A stretch of DNA of 64,000 nt from NCBI GenBank assembly GCA_040274725.1, contig JBEMAQ010000020.1, forward strand, positions 1-64,000, in the 5' to 3' direction. The notes beneath the pieces are model-generated. The model worked only from the letters and a program-made list of their open reading frames with translations, was not told the origin of the DNA and ran no database searches. The position numbers and the translations under genes are program-made. How positions within the stretch are numbered: the first letter of the stretch is position 1; each line of letters opens with the position of its first letter. Below are positions 1 through 7,767 of this stretch, one piece after another. Source of the stretch: Solibacillus sp040274725. GTDB taxonomy: Bacteria > Bacillota > Bacilli > Bacillales_A > Planococcaceae.

Positions 1-2
1 TT

Positions 3-173
3 ATCGTACCGGAGGTGCCTAGGGATTTATATGCGTTATTTGATTACGGGCTTACGTTTGTAGAGCCTGTTGATATTCCTAAATTACATGCTGCTACTTC
101 TTGTTTTTTGACTTTTGAACTAGCTGATGTAGCGCATCTATTTCCTGAGCAATTTCTTCTCTCGCTTTGTTAG
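3..173 (+). CDS. 3' end of an unrecognised protein, cut by the window start
   Basis: The frame starting at base 3 is open from the window edge to a TAG at 171-173. Its first 30 residues (IVPEVPRDLYALFDYG, then LTFVEPVDIPKLHAA) read like genuine protein, with ordinary codon use and a plausible fold end. The last 25 residues overlap the convergent small gene on the other strand and look less protein-like, so the original stop may have been lost. I do not recognise the family from this fragment. It could also be chance, but the composition of the first part argues for a real C-terminus. Confidence 0.4.
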   Translation: MVPEVPRDLYALFDYGLTFVEPVDIPKLHAATSCFLTFELADVAHLFPEQFLLSLC

Positions 174-252
174 GAGCGATTTTTTGGTTTTTTGGTGTTT
201 GAGGTAACGAGCCTTTATTTGTGCCCTTACTTTTACTATCATCTCTGCCCAT
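94..252 (-). CDS. YfhD-like small basic protein, 52 aa
   Basis: The chosen ATG at 252 has an AAAGGAG ribosome site seven bases upstream; longer readings lack one. The protein opens MGRDDSKSKGTNKGSLPQTP and is rich in Lys, Gln and Asn, with no membrane segment and an amphipathic helix in the second half. The MGR...K...LPQTPK opening recalls the YfhD group of small Bacillus proteins of unknown role, some of them spore-associated. That likeness is from memory and covers only the first third. It converges on the gene fragment at the window start. Confidence 0.6.
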   Translation of the reverse strand: MGRDDSKSKGTNKGSLPQTPKNQKIAPNKAREEIAQEIDALHQLVQKSKNKK

Positions 253-497
253 TCGAATTCTCCTTTCAAATTGATTCCTTCTTAATATGGCATTAGACTG
301 ATTTTTTATCACAAAAAAATCAACAGCCAGAGCAATTTAGAAACAGGTAATTTTTTGAAGCAAAAGTTGAAATGATTTCTTAAATCTGCTATTAGAGAAT
401 TTCATTTTATTTTATTATGGTTTTATAAAAACATAATCCTTGAATTTAGTAGTGCTGTATCAACCGGAGAGAATTGACAACTTTGGAGGACGGTTGT

Positions 498-578
498 ATG
501 AATAAATTTCTTATATCCAAAGATACTAACATTGAATATCAGTCTGCTACGAAAGAAGGGGAATGGAACAGTGACTAA
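498..578 (+). CDS. 26-codon upstream reading frame coupled to the next gene
   Basis: An ATG at 498 sits behind a good TTGGAGG ribosome site and reads MNKFLISKDTNIEYQSATKE plus six more residues to a TAA at 576-578. Its stop overlaps the GTG start (571) of the following 95-residue gene in another frame, so re-initiation after this peptide could set translation of the downstream gene. No family is recognised. It may be a leader peptide or simply the older start of the downstream protein displaced by a frameshift. Confidence 0.4.
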   Translation: MNKFLISKDTNIEYQSATKEGEWNSD

Positions 579-858
579 AAAAAGGACAGGAACACCTAGT
601 TGGAAACAAAATCATCCAAGTACATTATTATCAAACTCTGTTGAAAAGTCGGAGAGAGCCGTGAAACAAGTAATGTCTCACCCTGAAGAAATTGCGATGG
701 AGCATGCTTTCAATGCAATCGAGCACTCCGAAAATGCACTTCACAATGCCCAGCAGCTTCAGGAGCATTTAGATATGGTGGGGCAAAATAAAGAAAAAAT
801 TTCAACGTTAAAACAGCAATTACATGAAGTCCAAAAAACTTTAAGAAATCCCAAATAA
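571..858 (+). CDS. Hypothetical helical protein, 95 aa
   Basis: The GTG at 571 follows an AAGGGG site about ten bases upstream; an ATG at 532 in the same frame lacks a ribosome site. The first 30 residues are basic and rich in Thr/Ser/Pro. From about residue 35 it is predicted to be almost all helix with Ala/Glu/Gln/His heptads, ending in a Lys-rich tail. No signal peptide or membrane segment is seen, and no domain is recognised. A strong terminator follows directly, so it forms a unit with the 26-codon frame overlapping its start. Confidence 0.6.
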   Translation: MTKKRTGTPSWKQNHPSTLLSNSVEKSERAVKQVMSHPEEIAMEHAFNAIEHSENALHNAQQLQEHLDMVGQNKEKISTLKQQLHEVQKTLRNPK

Positions 859-868
859 ATCGTAGTAA

Positions 869-915
869 CCCCGTTTGTTGCAATTGGAAAGTTAGCGACA
901 AACGGGGCTATTTTT
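869..915 (+). terminator. Intrinsic terminator of the 95-aa gene
   Basis: A GC-rich inverted repeat, CCCCGTTTGT paired with ACAAACGGGG, is followed by CTATTTTT. It lies ten bases past the stop codon. Confidence 0.85.
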
Positions 916-960
916 AATGTTAAATATGCACCAATAGATATAACTCGCTAGTTCATTCAA

Positions 961-2151
961 CTACCAATAAAGCGCGGCTAAAAAAATACCTAATGCGTCT
1001 TCGTACATGTCATCAAATTGACTAATTGGTAAAGGGTTTGTACCGAGTCCTAGTTCGACCGTAAAGCCAGGCCGGTGCCAATCTTGAATAAACCAATCCT
1101 TATAGCCTGCATAGCTATCAATTGTTTGAACAGGCTCATATCCACTTACCCGTGCAAATTCGTTTACGAGCGACTCTGATTCAGGCGGTTCTAACCCTTG
1201 AAATCCCCAGTAAATGACCTCGCCCTGTGTATGCAATGCCACTACTCGGGCAAAATCCATTTCTTTTGTGAGCGCTGCCATTGCCAGTGATTCGGGCTGT
1301 GAGAGTGGACGCTCTCCACCATAATCACGTGGACCTGGTGTTTTAGGATTGTGTTCTCTTTCTAATGCCCACGCTGCTGGGAACTGATCATTTAAATCGA
1401 CCCCATTAATATTTGCTTTCCACCCTGAAAAGTCGGTACTTCCATTGTTCCAGTTAATTACATTTGTTCGGATTGTTTCATTTGCAGGAGGGCCATTTAG
1501 CACTAAATCTACCCCGTCCGGATTCACCATTGGCACGATCATTAACGTCGTTTGCACATATAATGGCAGCAGTGAAACACCTCTGATCGAACGACTATTT
1601 GTTAGTGCTAATAAATAATCATTTAAACATGTCATCACAATCGGTGTTGTAATCCACTCATTTGCATGAAATGACGCATTAAAATGCACGCGTTTTTGCC
1701 CATCCCCAATAAAAAGCCCTGGCATTTCTTTGCCCAGAACGGAATGTCCAATCGACTTATTGAAAAGGAAGGGATAAATCATTTGCAGAGTACGAATGTC
1801 GCGCATCATCGTGCGATAGTCGTAATGTTGTTTTCCATTGACGACTCTCCAAGTTACACGAACAGGCAGCATAATATTTTGCCCAAGTTGTAGCTGACTC
1901 GGATTTAATGTAGGATTCAGTAAAAAAATAGTATCTTCGGGCATATTGCTTCTTTGTGCAAGCGCCCAAATCGAATCACCACGCTGAATGGTATAGTGAG
2001 TGGTTACGTATCCAGGGATTTTAATCATTTGATTCAATTGGAGTGCTTGCGCGTTTATCGTAGGATTGGAATCAACAATTAATTGAAGGGGAAGATGAAA
2101 CACTTGGCTATAATACCAAATGGAATCACCGGGTCTAACCAAAACGTCCAC
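961..2151 (-). CDS. LysM-M14 gamma-D-glutamyl-diamino acid endopeptidase
   Basis: A 396-residue protein with two N-terminal LysM repeats (about 2-47 and 52-97; each has a GDSIW core and an NP.....L..GQ-like end) and a zinc carboxypeptidase domain from about residue 105. The metal-binding HANEW motif, the later His in VALHTQGE and the general-base Glu in VELGLG are all present. This is the architecture of Bacillus endopeptidase I/YqgT, which cuts the gamma-D-Glu to diaminopimelate bond in peptidoglycan, often in sporulating cells. There is no signal peptide, as is usual for these enzymes. The GTG start at 2151 follows AAAGGAGG. It lies downstream of the structured transcript at 2282-2500 on the same strand. 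Confidence 0.9.
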   Translation of the reverse strand: MDVLVRPGDSIWYYSQVFHLPLQLIVDSNPTINAQALQLNQMIKIPGYVTTHYTIQRGDSIWALAQRSNMPEDTIFLLNPTLNPSQLQLGQNIMLPVRVTWRVVNGKQHYDYRTMMRDIRTLQMIYPFLFNKSIGHSVLGKEMPGLFIGDGQKRVHFNASFHANEWITTPIVMTCLNDYLLALTNSRSIRGVSLLPLYVQTTLMIVPMVNPDGVDLVLNGPPANETIRTNVINWNNGSTDFSGWKANINGVDLNDQFPAAWALEREHNPKTPGPRDYGGERPLSQPESLAMAALTKEMDFARVVALHTQGEVIYWGFQGLEPPESESLVNEFARVSGYEPVQTIDSYAGYKDWFIQDWHRPGFTVELGLGTNPLPISQFDDMYEDALGIFLAALYW

Positions 2152-2281
2152 AAAGTGCCTCCTTTAATCATTCATCAATATAAAAGTATATGCGTGTGCC
2201 GTTAAATTAACATAATGGACAGGCACGGGAATTACTAAAAGTGTTTTGCATTTCGTTAGTTTCAAAATATGTAAAGCAAAA

Positions 2282-2500
2282 CAAAAAACCCGGAAAATGA
2301 ATTCCGGGCCTGATGACACTTGCATTTTCCGCCGTGACACACTGTCATGCTTGAAGCGTTAAATCTTAAGACGTACTTAAGACAACGGTGCTTTAGCAGT
2401 CAGTTGCTGGTTCTTCAGAGTAAACGATCATTCGCACTCATCGGGTTAACCCTCCTAGTCAGTTGGTGTTGAAGTGAAATCTCTACTAGTATCGGCCATT
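2282..2500 (-). ncRNA. Unassigned structured leader or small RNA with terminator
   Basis: Read on the minus strand, about 200 bases end in a clean intrinsic terminator, CCCGGAA...TTCCGGG then six T (2310-2282). Within it are an 8-codon frame with its own AGGAGGG site, a GGGTTAACCC palindrome covering that site, an AGCA/TGCT hairpin, and two direct copies of GTCTTAAG. A TATAAAAT box lies near 2510. The layout looks like an attenuating leader or a free small RNA. I compared it by eye with T-box, M-box, SAM, lysine, ydaO, yybP and 6S patterns and found no convincing match. Confidence 0.45.
2415..2441 (-). CDS. 8-codon leader-peptide candidate MSANDRLL
   Basis: An AGGAGGG ribosome site sits eight bases before ATG; the frame reads MSANDRLL and stops at TGA. 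Its strong ribosome site, tiny size and place in a transcript that ends at an intrinsic terminator fit a ribosome-position-sensing leader peptide. Function is inferred from layout only. Confidence 0.4.
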   Translation of the reverse strand: MSANDRLL

Positions 2501-2539
2501 TTCTTTATTTTATACGCGAAAGATTGTTTTTTATCCGAA

Positions 2540-3268
2540 TTAGTGTTTTATAGGTGGAATGGTTAGATTATTTTTATTTTTTAACGAAACATGGAGTTCA
2601 AGCTTGCGATTTATAGAGGCGAAAAAAACATTGTTTACATCCGTGACTCCCTGATCGGATAGTTGCTGTAGTAACGATGCTTCATTTAAATTAAAATCTC
2701 TTAGCACATCTGAGTATATGGTTCCTTCTATGATAACAGGAAAGGAAATTGAAGCGGTTGTTTTTATAATGTTCATATCTTCTCGCGTCACTGGGTCTTT
2801 TTGTGGCTTCTTTAATACACTTAAAGCCCCGTTGCCTTCAATAATGGCAGTTTCTACATCATTAATATCAAATACATTCTTTTCTCTAAGCATTTGAAGG
2901 ATATTATCAATAGAATAACGAATTTTTTTTAGATTTTTATCAATAAATTGCCCATTTTGAATGACAACGGTTGGTTCAAGCGTTAATAATTTCCCTATTT
3001 TCCGATTAGAAATTTTCCATTTTGCAACAACCCTTTGAAAAATTCCAATGAATATTATAGCCATAACCGTCGGGAAATGTTCAATGTTAGGGTCAGCGAT
3101 ATCCGCTCCAACAACGGCCCCCAATATAATGACGATTAAAAAGTCAAATACAGGTAGTTCTCCAATTGCACGTTTTCCCATAAATAGGGTGATAAACAAC
3201 AGCAAAGGTAAAATAGTTAAGATTCTTACTAAGACAATGAGTACATCTTTTATCAATTCAAGCATCAT
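2540..3268 (-). CDS. DUF421 (YetF/YrbG-like) membrane protein
   Basis: A 242-residue protein with three hydrophobic helices in the first 85 residues (about 8-28, 35-55, 60-78) containing the family-typical MGKRAIGELPVFDFLIVI stretch, followed by a soluble alpha/beta region of about 150 residues. This is the YetF/YrbG family layout; the soluble part is thought to oligomerise, and roles in spore-inner-membrane or envelope physiology have been proposed. ATGATG at 3268 was chosen as the start, with a weak GAAAGTGG site. Its last 45 bases recur as a fragment at 6811-6866. Confidence 0.85.
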   Translation of the reverse strand: MMLELIKDVLIVLVRILTILPLLLFITLFMGKRAIGELPVFDFLIVIILGAVVGADIADPNIEHFPTVMAIIFIGIFQRVVAKWKISNRKIGKLLTLEPTVVIQNGQFIDKNLKKIRYSIDNILQMLREKNVFDINDVETAIIEGNGALSVLKKPQKDPVTREDMNIIKTTASISFPVIIEGTIYSDVLRDFNLNEASLLQQLSDQGVTDVNNVFFASINRKLELHVSLKNKNNLTIPPIKH

Positions 3269-3435
3269 GACACCACTTTCCCCGGTCTCGTTATTTTAGA
3301 AAAAATTATACTATCATTTTTTCCATTTCATCTGCTTAATATAACCGTATTTTGGGGAACCGTATCATAATTAAGTGTAATCTATAATTATTGTTCAAGC
3401 AATTTTATGAATTAAATCAAAAGCCTTTGCTAATA

Positions 3436-3460
3436 AAAAGAACCTGAATTATTTCAGGTC
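3436..3460 (-). terminator. Intrinsic terminator, minus strand
   Basis: ACCTGAA paired with TTCAGGT, followed on the minus strand by TCTTTTTATT. It probably ends transcription of the small frame at 3535-3669. Confidence 0.6.
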
Positions 3461-3534
3461 TGCACAATGTTTTAAAGAAAGACAGTCGTCTCTCTCTTCA
3501 TCCAACCGTATTATTTAGCGCCGTCCTTACTATT

Positions 3535-3669
3535 CTAGTCACAGCTCTGGACATATATTTTATCAAGACTTCTGCCGCCATCATTCTCCCAACGATCAAT
3601 ATCCCAGTCATCCGTTATTTCTCCGTTATTAGGTAGGGAACAAGTTCTTGCCACTGAAAGTCTCACCAT
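3535..3669 (-). CDS. Possible small protein or gene remnant, 44 aa
   Basis: The frame reads MVRLSVARTCSLPNNGEITD and then a Trp/Asp-rich stretch with two Cys in total (DDWDIDRWENDGG). The composition is protein-like, and a terminator follows downstream. The ATG has no good ribosome site; an in-frame TTG nine bases upstream sits behind AAAGGATGATG. It is unrecognised: either a small orphan gene or the C-terminal remnant of a larger one. The surrounding 3.3-4.0 kb contains other debris. Confidence 0.3.
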   Translation of the reverse strand: MVRLSVARTCSLPNNGEITDDWDIDRWENDGGRSLDKIYVQSCD

Positions 3670-3785
3670 GTCAACCAAGTCATTTATACATCATCCTTTT
3701 TTTATCGTTCATATTTATTTTATGCAATGTATAGGATTTAGTTGATTTCCCAGAAGAAAAGGGTTTCTTGATTTTTTTCGATAGC

Positions 3786-4015
3786 GGATACTCTAAGGCT
3801 TTTGGTTCAAAATAAATAGACAGGACATAATGGATTTATTTATGATTTTCTCGAATACGGATGATGTTCGGGTTTCTAATAAAAACAGTATCTGCTGTTG
3901 TCGCTAAATACGCTATCACTTCTTTTCATAGCTGACATTAGCTTGTCTAAAAAAGGGGAATTCATGTGGGGATATTGTAGTTCGCTTTGGCAAATAACAC
4001 TTCAAAATATAAACC
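3786..4015 (-). pseudogene. Decayed partial copy of the splB 5' end and upstream DNA
   Basis: Reading along the window, 3786-4015 matches 18765-19005 in the same order and orientation: shared blocks include GGATACTC.AAGGCTTTTGG, GGTTCAAAATAAA, GACATTAG.TTGTCTAAA and the AATAACACTTCA segment. At 18.8 kb this is the first 20 codons of the spore photoproduct lyase plus about 180 bases upstream. Here the reading frame is destroyed and only this stub remains, next to the start of the flavin reductase gene. It is a partial segmental duplication that has since decayed. Confidence 0.75.
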
Positions 4016-4036
4016 AAATCAATGCGGGGGTAAAAA

Positions 4037-4942
4037 ATGAATGTCTTTGATTGTATCGTAATCGGTGGAGGACCAGCGGGGTTAAGTGCTAGCTTAACTT
4101 TAGGCAGGGCTAGGAGGAACATTGCATTATTTGATGATGGAACGAATCGAAATAGAGTGACACAAGAGTCACACGGTTTTATTACGCGAGACAGGATAAA
4201 ACCACAAGCGTTTAAAGAACTCGGGTTAAAAGAATTGGCACATTATCCAACCATAATCTATGTGAATGCAACAGTTACGGAAATAGTAAAGGACAGAAGG
4301 AATGATCGATTTATGGTCAAAACGCCTACCAATCAGCAATTTACTACAGAAAAGATCCTATTAGCTACCGGAATTCAAGAGGTATTTTCACTACCGAGTA
4401 TAAGAAAGTTTTACGGGAAAAGCCTATTTAGCTGCCCATATTGCGACGGCTGGGAGCAAAAGGATAAGCCATTAGTTGTCATAGCAGAAAAAGAAGAGCA
4501 TGCACTGCACCTCGCTAAATTAATTTATAATTGGTCGCAGGATTTAGTTGTCGTAACAAATGGCGTTCAACTATCTAAAGAGGGTGTTACTACGTTACAA
4601 AAACGAGGGATTACCATTAAATCAGAGCCGGTAAAAAACTTAATCGGCACCGACGGCTTTTTAGAAAAAATTGAATTGGTAACGGGAGAAACGATCAGTA
4701 GATCAGGTGGCTTTGTTGCGCCGTTGTATTATCGCCCTAATCAATTTGCTGAGAAGCTAGGTTGTAAAATTCATGAAAATGGAAAAGTGATCACAGATGG
4801 TGTCGGAAGAACGACTGAAAAAAATATCTATATTGCGGGAGAAATGGAAAAATCCAAACCGTCCTCATTATTAATTTCAGCTGCGAAGGGCAATAAAGCG
4901 GCCGTTGCAGTCAATACGGATCTTACGATGGAACGTTTTTGA
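4037..4942 (+). CDS. Thioredoxin-reductase-like FAD/NAD(P)H oxidoreductase
   Basis: A 301-residue class-II thioredoxin-reductase fold. The FAD-binding GGGPAGL motif is at about residues 9-15, the redox CPYC motif (SCPYCDGWEQ) near 135, and the C-terminal FAD-contact segment (NIYIAGE) near 265. The second, NAD(P)H-binding glycine motif in the middle is poorly conserved (the VVIAEKEEHALHL region). Family members reduce thioredoxin-like proteins or act as stand-alone disulfide reductases, so the partner is uncertain. Start is ATG 4037 behind GGGGG. It stands alone, with the decayed splB copy upstream. Confidence 0.85.
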   Translation: MNVFDCIVIGGGPAGLSASLTLGRARRNIALFDDGTNRNRVTQESHGFITRDRIKPQAFKELGLKELAHYPTIIYVNATVTEIVKDRRNDRFMVKTPTNQQFTTEKILLATGIQEVFSLPSIRKFYGKSLFSCPYCDGWEQKDKPLVVIAEKEEHALHLAKLIYNWSQDLVVVTNGVQLSKEGVTTLQKRGITIKSEPVKNLIGTDGFLEKIELVTGETISRSGGFVAPLYYRPNQFAEKLGCKIHENGKVITDGVGRTTEKNIYIAGEMEKSKPSSLLISAAKGNKAAVAVNTDLTMERF

Positions 4943-5219
4943 GACCAGTCATTCCTTCTTCCACTAACAGTGCGTTTGTTGAAGAGGGAATGGGTGTATA
5001 TATGGTAAAAGCGTTAAAAATAAATTATACCTCCATACATAGAGGGGTTCAGCCGTGACTAGTGTTTATCTAGGAAGAGCCTGTTTACTTAATGACAAGC
5101 TATTTCGTGATGATTGCCCTGAATATTATAACGCATCCTGTTGTCATATAGTGTATAGATAAAAGGATTAAAATAAACAGGTACGCAGGAATGGCTGCGT
5201 TCGTTGGAAGGGATGTATA
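4943..5219 (+). other. Intergenic stretch with one hairpin
   Basis: A long imperfect inverted repeat just past the reductase stop (CATTCCTTCTTC paired with GAAGAGGGAATG, 4947-4990) lacks a T-run. A Cys-rich 35-codon frame from GTG 5055 to TAA 5162 has only a weak GGGG site, and I do not call it a gene. Confidence 0.35.
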
Positions 5220-6071
5220 ATGACAAGGATTATTTTATCGACAGAAAGTGTAGCGGATTTGCCGAAAGATCTGCTTGAAAAATATCCCGTTCAAATCATA
5301 CCGATGCACATCATCATGGATGGCAAGGATTATTTAGAGAGCGAGCTATGTGTAGAGGACGTGTTTGATTATTATCGTCGTACGAAAAAAATACCCTCTA
5401 CGGCAGCAACGAATGTACAGGCGTATTATGATTTCTTTTCGAAAATCAGAAGAGATTTTCCTGATAGCATCATACTTCATATTGGCTATACGTCAAATGC
5501 ATCTGCTTCCTTTCAAAGTGCATTAATTGCAGCGGAAGATTTCGAGGATCTTTTCCTAATTGACTCGCTAAACGTGACAGGTGGATTAGCGGCAATTGTA
5601 CTGTACGCGGTCGCGCTTCTTGAGGAGGACCCTGCCATTGAACCTGTTCATCTCATCGAAAAAATAAAATCCGTTATTCCGAAAACAAGGCTCGCCTTTA
5701 TTCCGAATAGTTTAGACTTTTTAAGAGCAGGTGGAAGGGTGACGAACATGGCTTTTCTTGGAGGGGCGTTGTTAAAAATAAAGCCCTGCATTGAATTAAA
5801 GGAAGGCAGGCTTGTGCCAACTAGAAAATATCGTGGGAATATGCGCAACGTTGCGGAAAAACTGATGCGAGATTACTTGAACAAATACGATATTGATAGA
5901 AAACAGCTCTATTTGATTTATTCTACCGGACTTGATGAACGTATTAAGAGAACTATGGAGAAACGTGCAAAAGAAAGAGGCTTTGAAAATATCACATGGA
6001 TTCAAGCCGGTGCCACGATATCTACCCATGCTGGGCCTGGATGCTTTGGGATTGCCGGAATCGAATGGTAG
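5220..6071 (+). CDS. DegV-family fatty-acid-binding protein
   Basis: A 283-residue protein with the DegV/FakB signature: an STESVADLP opening, the substrate loop GYTSNASASFQSA (near 98-110) and D/G-rich elements leading to the THAGPGCFG end. DegV proteins bind a free fatty acid and present it to a FakA-type kinase; no kinase gene is nearby. ATG 5220 has GGAAGGG upstream. It is distantly related to the second DegV at 60.1 kb. A terminator follows. Confidence 0.88.
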   Translation: MTRIILSTESVADLPKDLLEKYPVQIIPMHIIMDGKDYLESELCVEDVFDYYRRTKKIPSTAATNVQAYYDFFSKIRRDFPDSIILHIGYTSNASASFQSALIAAEDFEDLFLIDSLNVTGGLAAIVLYAVALLEEDPAIEPVHLIEKIKSVIPKTRLAFIPNSLDFLRAGGRVTNMAFLGGALLKIKPCIELKEGRLVPTRKYRGNMRNVAEKLMRDYLNKYDIDRKQLYLIYSTGLDERIKRTMEKRAKERGFENITWIQAGATISTHAGPGCFGIAGIEW

Positions 6072-6167
6072 GGTTTGAAAAAAGTAATCAGCTAACTAAA
6101 GCATGTGAATAGTGCATGTGTTGCCACACAATGCGCAGCTATCGCTTGGTTGGAGTTAATATAATGA

Positions 6168-6210
6168 AAGAAGAATGAATTTCCGATGGTGGAAATCGTT
6201 CTTTTTTCTT
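6168..6210 (+). terminator. Intrinsic terminator after degV
   Basis: GAATGAATTTCC paired with GGAAATCGTTC and then TTTTTTCTT. It can end transcription from the DegV gene. Confidence 0.75.
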
Positions 6211-6245
6211 GTTGTTCTAAAAAGGATTAGAGAATTTTTTTGAAG

Positions 6246-6779
6246 TTATTGAATTAACGTTAAATAATTCTCAACTAGCTCATAGCAGCGTTGTTCTGTT
6301 ATATTTGTGAGTACAGCGATGTATACTAAAGGTTCCATTGTACCGCCCTCGTAGACAAGGGAGGCTTCGAGGGCTTGACTGTCCCTCTCGTTAATCCAAT
6401 CACGTTGCTCGGTACGCAGCACATCCATTTCGTCTTCCGAAAGTATTTCATTTAAATCACTATAAATTTCGTTTAATAGCCCATCCCAAATGCTCAAACG
6501 CTCACTTTCCATTTTCCTCAATCCTAATGTCGTATCATCTTCTGCTTGAAGTGCTTCCGCTTGTTGCTTTGTCATTCTCAGTTTTTCTGAATAAATGTCC
6601 TTTAAATTTTGCTCTATACCACTATTCGGTGATTCCGCTGTAGGCACATAACCACTGCTAGGTATACTTTGTTTTGTATCATTTGGCATGATCCCCATAT
6701 CTTGATGAGTATTGCACCCTGCTAATAAAATCCCCATTAAAACAAATAACTCGAAACGCATTTCTTTCAACTTTTTCAT
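6246..6779 (-). CDS. LprI/DUF1311-type lipoprotein
   Basis: A 177-residue protein with an N-terminal signal and lipobox (GILLAGC; lipid-modified Cys near residue 22). A Ser/Pro/Asn-rich linker leads to a helical domain of about 110 residues with YSEKLRMT, a Trp-rich centre (SIWDGLLNEIY) and LRTEQRDWINERD. The Q..W...RD pattern is typical of the DUF1311/LprI family, named after a mycobacterial lysozyme inhibitor but mostly of unknown role. It should be anchored on the outer face of the membrane. It is a single gene on the minus strand. Confidence 0.75.
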   Translation of the reverse strand: MKKLKEMRFELFVLMGILLAGCNTHQDMGIMPNDTKQSIPSSGYVPTAESPNSGIEQNLKDIYSEKLRMTKQQAEALQAEDDTTLGLRKMESERLSIWDGLLNEIYSDLNEILSEDEMDVLRTEQRDWINERDSQALEASLVYEGGTMEPLVYIAVLTNITEQRCYELVENYLTLIQ

Positions 6780-6810
6780 ATTGAAGCTCCTTTTATTAAG
6801 TAATTAAATC

Positions 6811-6866
6811 TTATCCGAATCCGTGTTTTATAGGTGAAATGGTTAGATTATTTTCAATTTTTAATC
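6811..6866 (-). repeat. Stray copy of the DUF421 gene's last 45 bases
   Basis: 6811-6866 matches 2531-2586 at about 50 of 56 positions, same orientation (TTATCCGAAT...GTGTTTTATAGGTG.AATGGTTAGATT...). In the original this is the 3' end of the DUF421 gene plus its first downstream bases. Here the stop codon is altered and nothing else of the gene remains. Confidence 0.8.
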
Positions 6867-7098
6867 GTATAAATAAGTATTGCTCTAATAAAAAATAAAG
6901 ATATTTTTAGATATCCATGTGATAGCTGTACATACATTGTTGTGAATTATGGTATATATGTAAGATAACAATATTGGAATTACATTTTTGGGGCTGAGCA
7001 TATGTCTAAGATAGAACGGATATTTCCCCTTGAAAAATGGATATTTTCTTTCCAATAAAGAAATTAGATGTCCACAAATGTGCGAAGGAAGTGAACCT

Positions 7099-7767
7099 AT
7101 GTCAAAAATAGTTATTGTAGAAGATACGGAAAAGATAAGAGAGGAACTTAAAATCTTTTTAATCAGATATGGATATGAGGCTGTTGCGCCAACAAATTTT
7201 GAAAATATTATTCATGATACGCTAAAGGAAGAACCGAATCTAATACTTTTGGACATCAACTTGCCTATATTTGATGGATACTATATTTGCAGAGAAATAA
7301 GAAAAAGCTCCGATGTACCTATTATAGTAGTTACGAGCAGGGATAACGAGATGGACGAGCTAATGAGTATGAATTTAGGTGCGGATGATTTTATTACAAA
7401 ACCATATAATACTCAAATTCTTTTGGCGAGAATTGAATCGATATTAAGACGAGTTCACGGCTCCAACGCCCGAGAGACGATTGTTTATAATGATCTAAAG
7501 CTTAATTTATCCAATGGCTCGGTTATTTATAATGGCAGGACAGCAGAGCTAACTAAAAATGAACTCAAAATACTTTCCTGCTTGATTAAAAACAAAGGAA
7601 AGATTGTATCAAGGGACGACCTTATGGACTTTATGTGGAACTCAGATGTTTTTGTGGATGATAATAACCTATCCGTTAATGTGACGAGATTAAGAAAAAA
7701 GCTTGAAGGAGTGGGGATGAAGGAAAATATAGAAACAAGACGCGGATTAGGATATATACTACCATGA
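7099..7767 (+). CDS. BceR-type response regulator (OmpR family)
   Basis: 222 residues from ATG 7099, which has AAGGAAGTG eight bases upstream. The receiver domain has the acidic pair (VVEDTE), the phospho-acceptor Asp in LILLDINLP, conserved Thr (VVTSR) and Lys (ITKPYN). A C-terminal winged helix (from about 125) ends with the recognition-helix region NLSVNVTRLRKKLE. It is the regulator of the adjacent kinase, with which it overlaps by four bases (ATGA). By analogy with BceR it should activate the ABC transporter genes downstream when a cell-wall-active peptide is sensed; the ligand is unknown. Confidence 0.9.
   Translation: MSKIVIVEDTEKIREELKIFLIRYGYEAVAPTNFENIIHDTLKEEPNLILLDINLPIFDGYYICREIRKSSDVPIIVVTSRDNEMDELMSMNLGADDFITKPYNTQILLARIESILRRVHGSNARETIVYNDLKLNLSNGSVIYNGRTAELTKNELKILSCLIKNKGKIVSRDDLMDFMWNSDVFVDDNNLSVNVTRLRKKLEGVGMKENIETRRGLGYILP

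Noticed and set aside
2282..2500. Assignment as M-box, T-box, SAM, lysine, ydaO or 6S RNA
   Set aside because: None of the conserved sequence blocks of these families could be lined up by eye, so it is left unassigned.
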